NCBI GenBank assembly: GCA_002506025.1
Contig: DAWS01000063.1
Span: 14,222-22,378 of the forward strand
Reading direction: 5' to 3'
Source: Euryarchaeota archaeon UBA111
Lineage (GTDB): Archaea > Thermoplasmatota > Poseidoniia > Poseidoniales > Poseidoniaceae
DNA: 8,157 bases
The notes below the pieces were generated by a model that was given only the letters and a program-made list of their open reading frames with translations, was not told the DNA's origin and ran no database searches. The translations under genes were made by a program, and so were the position numbers. Positions 1 to 5,700 of the stretch are shown here, piece by piece. Every line of letters begins with the position of its first letter. The stretch's first letter is position 1.

Positions 1-557
1 TAAGAGCATTGATGGCGGCCATGATGACGAGTCATGGATTTCGCCGTGACACTGAAATCATTCTCCATTTATTGGGCGGCCCCGGCCCAAACAGAAGACT
101 GAAAATAATTGGGAGTGAAGTTCGTGGCATACACGCAGAAGAACGTTCGGTTGCTGGGCAAATCGCTAAGGTTTTGCGTGAACCAACGCCACCAATAGGA
201 ATGTGGTCAAAGCGTGCCGATGGCATATATGATAGCGGCGGCGACATTAACGAAACCATCCGTGAGTGGCGTGACTCACCGATAATTGCCTTAGACGCTA
301 ACGCACCAAGGCTGTGGGTTGAAGATGCAGTCATACCGAGTGAAAGTAATCCCGGTTGGTCAGCCCGTGCAGATAGCAAAAATCAGAACGACAGTGGATT
401 AAACATTGGCTTCATTCTAAGCGATGACCAAAGTCTTGAACTGGAATCTACACCAGGAATCATCTTCAGGTCGCTTGGTCAACAGTGGCTACAAGGACAT
501 ATGGCAATTGGGATATGTCACTTTCTGATTGATGAAGGCGTAGAATTATTCCTTTAG
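1..557 (+). CDS. trmY: tRNA (pseudouridine-54 N1)-methyltransferase TrmY, 5'-truncated by the window edge
   Basis: Probable SPOUT-class, SAM-dependent methyltransferase that makes N1-methylpseudouridine at tRNA position 54 (T-loop) in archaea. The frame is open back to base 1. The first in-frame start-like codon (TTG, base 9) is not trusted, because the residues around it (ALMAAMMTSHGFRRDT) already align with the internal family block R-x-x-x-x-A-x-x-x-SHG-x-RRD. I estimate 35-40 N-terminal residues lie outside. Counting from base 9, the family landmarks are SHGFRRD (8-14), GSEVRG followed by EERSVAG (35-50, compare GSE-x-R and DERSIAG), a FIL strand at 135-137 and a C-terminal block 153-174 ending in LIDE. 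The residues after FIL (SDD instead of the usual GDH) and the C-terminal block (LQGHMAIGIC instead of an H-x-x-H-C type motif) diverge from the relatives I recall. It converges on surE, and the two coding ends overlap by 12 bases. Family call fairly firm; activity less so. Confidence 0.78.
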   Translation, partial: RALMAAMMTSHGFRRDTEIILHLLGGPGPNRRLKIIGSEVRGIHAEERSVAGQIAKVLREPTPPIGMWSKRADGIYDSGGDINETIREWRDSPIIALDANAPRLWVEDAVIPSESNPGWSARADSKNQNDSGLNIGFILSDDQSLELESTPGIIFRSLGQQWLQGHMAIGICHFLIDEGVELFL

Positions 558-1532
558 CCATACTGGATAATTATGCTCACCACTCTTCAAACTCCAAGTG
601 AGCAAACGGTCGTCAAGAGCTAATGGATGTGTTTGTGGCCATGTTGGCAGACATGATATGCTGGACTGCCTGACCATTACTGTATCACAATCACTATTGT
701 TTACTGGTGTGTGATCGATACTTGCCGCTCCTATGGTGAAGGTTGCAGTCTTTTGGTTGTCTTTACCCTCACTAAATGATATTGCATCCCTATACCAGCG
801 CATGCCTAGTCTCGTTGTCTGAAATTTGCCATTCCAGTCTGGTGGAGTGTTGATGTTTAACATCAACTCACCGTTTCTGAAAGCCATTCTTAGTGCTTCA
901 GCAGGGTTGCTCGACCAAGCAGGTTCATCTTCAATTATTGGCCATCTACTTATGTGCGGTTTGGCTAAATCTACGCTAGGACGCCTGAGATTTTCAGGGA
1001 CAACTGGTAAAATTTCCAACGCCTGTTCGATAACCTCTACAGTTGCCTTAACGGCAGACTCCATGCCCTCATCTTCAAACGAAGTGAGTGATGATGCGAT
1101 CGCCGGCATACCATACAATCCTGCCTCTCTTGCTGCACCCATAGTCCCACTATGATACGAATCCTGAGACATGTTAGGGCCTAGGTTTACTCCTGAAACC
1201 ACTATTCTAGGAACAACATCTGGCAAAATATGTTGTAATCCTCGGTCTAGCGCTACTATCATCGTGTCGCAAGGGGTACCATCGAGTTCAATCAGGTGCA
1301 AATCTTTGTCATTTACATTCCACTGTTCTTTCAAATCATTTCTAAAGCGCCACTCTAGAGGAGTCATCAGGTTTATTCTCATTCCCGTAGCCGATTGATT
1401 ATCACTTGGCGCGAAAACTACTACTTTGTGACCTCGTTGATTTAATGATTCAACAAGTAGTTTCATTCCGATAGCTTGGATACCATCATCGTTAGTAAGT
1501 AACAACCAACCTGTATCTGTAGCGTCTGACAT
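546..1532 (-). CDS. surE: 5'/3'-nucleotidase SurE, long form (328 aa)
   Basis: SurE-family metal-dependent phosphatase. It removes phosphate from nucleoside 5'- and 3'-monophosphates and acts in nucleotide salvage or housecleaning; no signal peptide is seen, so it is cytosolic. The metal site is complete: TNDDG at 13-17 (D15, D16), QSATG at 46-50 (S47) and SGVNLGPN at 113-120 (N116), matching D8/D9/S39/N95 of the Thermotoga enzyme. GTPCD at 85-89 and the HSGTMGAAREA helix (127-137) are also typical. At 328 residues it exceeds the usual 250-265. The excess is an insertion at about 180-218, before the LNIN strand (225-228), and a C-terminal tail after about 300. The ATG start is well supported: it follows GGGAG by 4 bases and lies 9 bases after the stop of the upstream carrier gene. 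It is the last gene of the minus-strand unit, and its stop lies inside the end of trmY. Family assignment is secure; preferred substrate is unknown. Confidence 0.95.
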   Translation of the reverse strand: MSDATDTGWLLLTNDDGIQAIGMKLLVESLNQRGHKVVVFAPSDNQSATGMRINLMTPLEWRFRNDLKEQWNVNDKDLHLIELDGTPCDTMIVALDRGLQHILPDVVPRIVVSGVNLGPNMSQDSYHSGTMGAAREAGLYGMPAIASSLTSFEDEGMESAVKATVEVIEQALEILPVVPENLRRPSVDLAKPHISRWPIIEDEPAWSSNPAEALRMAFRNGELMLNINTPPDWNGKFQTTRLGMRWYRDAISFSEGKDNQKTATFTIGAASIDHTPVNNSDCDTVMVRQSSISCLPTWPQTHPLALDDRLLTWSLKSGEHNYPVWLKE

Positions 1533-1536
1533 TTGA

Positions 1537-1544
1537 CTCCCTCA
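1537..1544 (-). promoter_or_regulatory. ribosome binding site of surE fused to the carrier stop codon
   Basis: On the minus strand the bases read TGAGGGAG. TGA is the stop of the EamA carrier, and its last base begins the Shine-Dalgarno run AGGGAG. The surE ATG follows after 4 more bases, which fixes that start. The arrangement suits reinitiation or coupling of the two genes. Confidence 0.75.
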
Positions 1545-2528
1545 TACATCCACCGCAACTTCACTCGTTTCATTGTTCGTATCAGCCTCGGAACTACTTA
1601 CCACTACCAAAATTATACCAACAATAAGTATTGGACCGCCTATCCAAGTCCAAAATCCGGGAAGTCCAGTATTAAACAAAAGATGCCCGATGATTGAACC
1701 AATTATCGGCTCTAATGTCACACTTGTTGATACAACTAGTGGCGGCATATATCTGAGACATGTGTTAAGACCCGTATGACCCAATAAGCCAGCAATTAAT
1801 GCCAGAGCAAGAAACCACCGGAAATATTCACCTTCAACCCATCCAAGTACGCCAAATTTGTGATAATCTGGCTCGATAGCATACGATGCAGGAATCAAGA
1901 GTAATGCACCTATCAAAGTAACCGGGAATGCATAGATGAATATAGGCATCCATTTTCTCAATATCCTGCCGCTTACGATATAGCCAACAACAAACATTGC
2001 ACCGAGAAACGCAAGAAAATCCCCCCAAATAGTGACGGTTCTATCACCTTGCTGATCGCCGTAATCTATCAGAGCCAAAGCTGCACCGGTAAACCCTATG
2101 CATGCACCAATTATCTCTAACTTTGAAGGACTACGATAATTCTTCATCAGCTTTGCCACCAATGTCATCCCGACCACAATAATCAGCGGATGAGCAGTGA
2201 CAAATAACAGTGAATGAGTAAGTGATGTTTCATCTAGACTAGCCACCCAAGCACCAAAATGTAAGGCTAGGAATATGCCGCCGGCAAATATCCAAAATAT
2301 AGTATTACGTTCCATTAATCTATCACTGATTTCATCTCGATGCACTATCCACTGCACCACCGCCATAGGGGCAAGTATTAGGGAGGTAAGTTGCAAACGC
2401 CAAGAGGCACGTAGTAAAGGTGGCACTTCATCGACTTGTTGGAATAACGCACCTGCACTGGATACCCCAAAGACGGCAGCGACAAGTAGTAACCACACCC
2501 AAACTGGGGTGCCCCGAATTGTGCGCAT
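1542..2528 (-). CDS. EamA/DMT-superfamily carrier, about 10 membrane segments
   Basis: Integral membrane carrier of the drug/metabolite transporter superfamily, EamA type. Members export or exchange amino acids, metabolites or drugs; the substrate here cannot be read. Two tandem EamA repeats of five hydrophobic segments are visible, at about 10-155 and 168-312. The RASWRL stretch after the first helix of repeat 1 is typical, as is the LEPIIGSIIGHLLF stretch near the end of repeat 2, corresponding to the usual LEP motif. The C-terminal tail after about 312 is short, acidic and probably cytosolic. I prefer the ATG at 2528, which has GAG 8 bases upstream. A GTG three codons earlier (2537) is possible and would leave only 2 bases after the stop of the OPT gene. 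It is followed by surE after 9 bases. Length (328 aa) is normal for the family. Confidence 0.9.
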   Translation of the reverse strand: MRTIRGTPVWVWLLLVAAVFGVSSAGALFQQVDEVPPLLRASWRLQLTSLILAPMAVVQWIVHRDEISDRLMERNTIFWIFAGGIFLALHFGAWVASLDETSLTHSLLFVTAHPLIIVVGMTLVAKLMKNYRSPSKLEIIGACIGFTGAALALIDYGDQQGDRTVTIWGDFLAFLGAMFVVGYIVSGRILRKWMPIFIYAFPVTLIGALLLIPASYAIEPDYHKFGVLGWVEGEYFRWFLALALIAGLLGHTGLNTCLRYMPPLVVSTSVTLEPIIGSIIGHLLFNTGLPGFWTWIGGPILIVGIILVVVSSSEADTNNETSEVAVDV

Positions 2529-2534
2529 TTGTTT

Positions 2535-2542
2535 CACTCTCA
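2535..2542 (-). promoter_or_regulatory. probable ribosome binding site of the EamA carrier next to the OPT stop
   Basis: On the minus strand the bases read TGAGAGTG. TGA ends the OPT gene, and the purine run GAGAG, which begins inside the stop, lies 8 bases before the ATG at 2528. It is weaker than the site of surE. A GTG inside the element at 2537 is the alternative start. Confidence 0.5.
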
Positions 2543-4921
2543 GCTTATCTCAGCATCCAGTATTGCTTCCTCTGGGCCAGAGCCGATTACTCCTGCGCGT
2601 TTGAATAGCCAGTATATCAGATAGCCGATACCCAGATTTAGCGCCACGAACCCTACTAGTCTGCCAACATACCATGTTGTTGAAAACGGATCTGCTACTA
2701 AGGTATCAAGGAACGATAGAATGCTTGATTCGGTGCCGAAGAATGCTTCTCCAGTAAGTAATCCTGCGGCAACCATAAACGTGCTTAGTAGTATCAAAGC
2801 CCGTTGTTTTTCTGCCTCATTAGAGCCGAGTTCTTCCTTTATCTTGTCAATTCTTGGCTTCAATTTGGTATCTTCCCAGCGATCTCTAGCGTAGCCACCA
2901 ATCAACATTGGGAGGGTGTAGGGAACAGTCAGATACATTCCCAGACCAAAGGAAGTACCCATGCCAGTGGCCCACTCAACAAACATGCCGAGCAAGAAGC
3001 CAAGCAATAATAGCCACAAATCGCCTTCCTTTTCAGCGAAGATTACCGAGAAGGTGGCAAATGCGTTTGCTTGTGGTGCAAGTAATTCAATGGTCCCTTC
3101 AGCTAATTGGATGGACAGGAAAATGGCAACTCCTGCGCCAATTATTGCACCAGGAACGACACCCATAATGTTCCCTTTGGAGATATGATAGGGACGATTA
3201 CCAATGTAGAGGCTGTTTTTATAATCACCAATTACCGTTCCGGACATAGATATTGCTGACCCGAATACTGTTGTCCCAACTAGGCCAAGCAGAATTGAAT
3301 CTTGAGTGTCTAGATCCAACAAATCCTGCGCATTGAGGAATACACCAAGTAGCATTAACAAAACTATGAACGATGTTCCTGAAACTGGCTCAATGCCTGT
3401 TTCTCCCATTACTCTGACCGCAATAGCGCCTAATAGGAAGGTTGTCAATATCAGCACTGTAGCAAAAATAAGTGATGCTAGAATTGAAAAACCTCCCAGA
3501 GTAAATATTACAATCATTGAGAAGAAGGTAAGAATCATGAAGATTGGTATGTGCTTTAGTGGCCATTCATACCATCCCTTGCCTTCCATATACTCCTGAC
3601 TGCCCTCTCCTTTGAGAGCGCCACCTATGTCGCTGAAGATATTCAAGAAGGTCTTGTACATCTTAGCTAAACCGAACATTCCGCCACCGACTATTGCACC
3701 GATTGCAATCGTCCTTACCGCTTTACTAAATGCAATCATTTGCAGTGGTGCACCACCTGAACCAGCATACTGTTGAATGGGTATATTTGATTGTGAGATT
3801 GCATCGTAAATCGGGAAATTAAACCACACAACTAGTGGAACTAAGAAAAACCAACCAACTATAGTTCCTAAGTTAACCAAAAATGCAACTCTGGTTTTCA
3901 TGAACCAACCAATCGCAAACATGGATGGGGTGAGGTAGACACCAATGTATGTGTAAGCAAATGGATTCCAAGCAGTATCAGGACTCCAGTGAGTATAATT
4001 CAATGATACGCCACCATCAGTTCCAGATGGTTGATGAATGGTTCCTTTGGAATATATTGATGCCAAGCCATAATCGCCAACGCTGGCGGTTTGAGCAATC
4101 CAATCGAATAAGGCTAACTTCTTGTCACCCAACCAAATTAATGGATATTCTACCAAGAATAACCCAATCATGGTTAATCCAGTCCAAATACCGATGGTTT
4201 TCAGTGACTCTCGAGCATGTTCAACTGCACCGGTGTTAACATCTGATGCGATGTCTAACATCTTCAAGGTAGCCTCAAAACCAGGTAACGGAAGGGGATC
4301 TTCAACTAACCAAACACGTCTGAAGATAATAAAATACATCACACCCAAGAAACCGGCAAACATACTTGCTACAATACCGATAAAGGCGAGATTGACGGCG
4401 TCACCGTCACCTAATGTAATCAAGGGCCCGCTAGCGAGTTCGTATCGTGCATCACTTGCTAGAAGAAATATCGCCGGGAATGTGAAAATAAATCCAGTAG
4501 ATGCGTGAGTTGCTCCAGTGGTTGCAGATGTTGCAATATTAACTTCTGAGGGTGACCATTTTAGTGCCATACCCAACAAGTAAGCAATATACCAAGCAGC
4601 GGAAATGGCCAAGCCAAGCTTTAGTCCAATGTATGCTGTAACCCCGGAAAATACCGCACCTATGGCAATACCATACAGTACTTTTGGTGTATTCCAATGT
4701 GACACCTCGAAGGATTCTTCAAGGTTTTTTTCTTCTAGATACTGTTCTAGAACACCTGTGTTGAGATTGTTATACATCTCGTCGTCTAACCAAGTTAGCT
4801 TGCCTTCCTCAATTGCTTTGAGACCCTCTGGGGTTACTGGTTGCCGATATGCAGACTTCTGAACGCCCACTAAATAATCCCCCAATTGTGCTCCCGCACA
4901 GAATGTTGTGAGCGCGCCCAC
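2540..4921 (-). CDS. OPT-family oligopeptide transporter
   Basis: Large membrane transporter of the oligopeptide transporter (OPT) superfamily, whose prokaryotic members import peptides or metal chelates. Numbered from the GTG at 4921, typical blocks are NIATSATTGATHASTGFIFT (128-147), MGETGIEPVSG (505-515), SGTVIGDYKNSLYIG (560-574) with GAIIGAG shortly after, and YLTVPYTLPMLIGG (663-676). I count roughly 16 hydrophobic segments. A hydrophilic N-terminal region of about 78 residues precedes the first membrane helix (81-105), and a polar loop lies at about 265-318, probably outside. At up to 793 residues it is longer than many prokaryotic OPT proteins (about 550-670). The given start is the outer limit and lacks a good ribosome site. 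TTG at 4885 has GGGAG 5 bases upstream, and GTG at 4870 has GGGGGA 7 bases upstream; either is better supported. It lies 44 bases after the acyltransferase gene, with a possible promoter in the gap. Family call firm, substrate unknown. Confidence 0.92.
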   Translation of the reverse strand: MGALTTFCAGAQLGDYLVGVQKSAYRQPVTPEGLKAIEEGKLTWLDDEMYNNLNTGVLEQYLEEKNLEESFEVSHWNTPKVLYGIAIGAVFSGVTAYIGLKLGLAISAAWYIAYLLGMALKWSPSEVNIATSATTGATHASTGFIFTFPAIFLLASDARYELASGPLITLGDGDAVNLAFIGIVASMFAGFLGVMYFIIFRRVWLVEDPLPLPGFEATLKMLDIASDVNTGAVEHARESLKTIGIWTGLTMIGLFLVEYPLIWLGDKKLALFDWIAQTASVGDYGLASIYSKGTIHQPSGTDGGVSLNYTHWSPDTAWNPFAYTYIGVYLTPSMFAIGWFMKTRVAFLVNLGTIVGWFFLVPLVVWFNFPIYDAISQSNIPIQQYAGSGGAPLQMIAFSKAVRTIAIGAIVGGGMFGLAKMYKTFLNIFSDIGGALKGEGSQEYMEGKGWYEWPLKHIPIFMILTFFSMIVIFTLGGFSILASLIFATVLILTTFLLGAIAVRVMGETGIEPVSGTSFIVLLMLLGVFLNAQDLLDLDTQDSILLGLVGTTVFGSAISMSGTVIGDYKNSLYIGNRPYHISKGNIMGVVPGAIIGAGVAIFLSIQLAEGTIELLAPQANAFATFSVIFAEKEGDLWLLLLGFLLGMFVEWATGMGTSFGLGMYLTVPYTLPMLIGGYARDRWEDTKLKPRIDKIKEELGSNEAEKQRALILLSTFMVAAGLLTGEAFFGTESSILSFLDTLVADPFSTTWYVGRLVGFVALNLGIGYLIYWLFKRAGVIGSGPEEAILDAEIS
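4891..4895 (-). promoter_or_regulatory. candidate ribosome binding site for an internal TTG start of the OPT gene
   Basis: GGGAG on the minus strand lies 5 bases before the in-frame TTG at 4885. The outer GTG at 4921 has no comparable element. A second purine run, GGGGGA, precedes an in-frame GTG at 4870 by 7 bases, so two internal starts compete. Confidence 0.4.
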
Positions 4922-4950
4922 TTGAATACTATTGCGCTTGATGGTTGAAT

Positions 4951-4967
4951 GTAATATACATATTTTC
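4951..4967 (-). promoter_or_regulatory. possible internal TATA/BRE promoter element upstream of the OPT gene
   Basis: The 44-base gap before the OPT gene, the largest inside the unit, opens with the minus-strand run GAAAATATGTATATTAC. It looks like an A-rich BRE followed by an AT-only TATA-like box broken by one G, overlapping the acyltransferase stop. Start of transcription would fall near 4930, giving a leader of 10-60 bases depending on the OPT start. AT-rich runs also arise by chance, so this is a suggestion only. Confidence 0.3.
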
Positions 4968-5688
4968 AGGTTTTTCTATCTGAAGACTTGCTTATCAGTT
5001 TCACCGGTAAACCGCCCCAGACCTCACCGGCTGGTATCTCTTTCCATTTACCAACTAGGCCATTGGTTGCGATAACTGCACCTTCGCCGATTCTAACTCC
5101 AGGCTGTATTGTTGTTCCAGCCCCAATCAAGCAATTTTTCTCAAGGTGAACACGTGCTAATACTAACTGGCCCTTTTCTACAAGGTGTCCATTTATCACT
5201 GACCTGCCACCAATCACTACATTATCACCAACTGTTACCGCAGAAGGATCGTTTAGGTTGATAGTATTTATTTGGACACCTTTGCCTAGTTTTGCTCCGG
5301 CTAGGCGATAATATGCATTGCAGATTGGCGAGGGTATGGTATGGACTAGTACTGGATGTGTGCATCTGTGCAAGTGGGCACAAATTGCCCACCTCACAGT
5401 ATTCCACGACTCTAGTTTGTCAACAATTTTATCCTCCGGTATCCTAACATGAATTAGTCGTTGAGTCATACCCGAAAAAAACAGTAGCGACAGTATGTAG
5501 ACCATGAAACAGACACCAGCTGTCAAACCATACACAATATAATTCATTGTGACTGAATCTGTTAGCGCAAATTCAGTAATTAAATCAAACACCGCCAAGG
5601 CTGGAGCAATTGGCAAACCCCACAAGATTATTGTGTAGACGAGTAAAACTCCGGAGCCAACTGTCTGCACCAAGGCGAAGTTCTTCAT
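4966..5688 (-). CDS. membrane-anchored left-handed beta-helix (hexapeptide-repeat) acyltransferase-like protein
   Basis: A 240-residue protein in two parts. Residues 5-38 and 47-73 are hydrophobic and form two probable membrane segments. Residues about 115-235 are a left-handed parallel beta-helix made of imperfect hexapeptides, seen as GAKLGKGVQI, VTVGDNVVIGG, CLIGAGTTIQPGVRIGEGAVI and the closing WGGLPVKLI, which resembles the W-G-x-P-A-K end of acetyltransferases of this fold. H168 in INGHLVE sits where such enzymes often carry a catalytic histidine. The arrangement recalls the C-terminal part of Pls/PosA-type adenylation proteins, but no adenylation or carrier domain is present here. It probably transfers an acyl group from acyl-CoA or a carrier at the membrane; the acceptor is unknown. 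I chose the ATG at 5688 because AGGTG lies 6 bases upstream; the GTG at 5697 overlaps that ribosome site. It starts 9 bases after the MFS carrier stop, so co-expression is likely. Confidence 0.82.
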   Translation of the reverse strand: MKNFALVQTVGSGVLLVYTIILWGLPIAPALAVFDLITEFALTDSVTMNYIVYGLTAGVCFMVYILSLLFFSGMTQRLIHVRIPEDKIVDKLESWNTVRWAICAHLHRCTHPVLVHTIPSPICNAYYRLAGAKLGKGVQINTINLNDPSAVTVGDNVVIGGRSVINGHLVEKGQLVLARVHLEKNCLIGAGTTIQPGVRIGEGAVIATNGLVGKWKEIPAGEVWGGLPVKLISKSSDRKT

Positions 5689-5694
5689 GGAAAA

Positions 5695-5700
5695 CACCTA
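5695..5700 (-). promoter_or_regulatory. ribosome binding site of the acyltransferase gene fused to the MFS stop codon
   Basis: The minus strand reads TAGGTG. TAG is the stop of the MFS carrier and also gives the AG of AGGTG, a good match to an archaeal Shine-Dalgarno sequence 6 bases ahead of the ATG at 5688. This argues against the GTG at 5697, which lies inside the element. Confidence 0.7.

Noticed and set aside
32..379. Open minus-strand frame opposite trmY.
   Set aside because: The plus-strand frame shows clear TrmY motifs; the opposite frame has no recognisable domain and looks like a shadow.
826..1155. Plus-strand open frame opposite surE.
   Set aside because: It is antisense to the conserved SurE metal-site and helix region and has no ribosome site or domain of its own.
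4122..4508. Plus-strand open frame of 128 codons inside the OPT gene.
   Set aside because: It lies wholly opposite conserved OPT membrane segments and its product has no recognisable features.
4724..4730. In-frame A AAA AAC slippery heptamer in the OPT gene (minus strand), a classic -1 frameshift site.
   Set aside because: The -1 frame meets TGA one codon after the heptamer (CCT TGA), no downstream structure is obvious, and the run is explained by Glu-Lys-Asn codons in a charged region.
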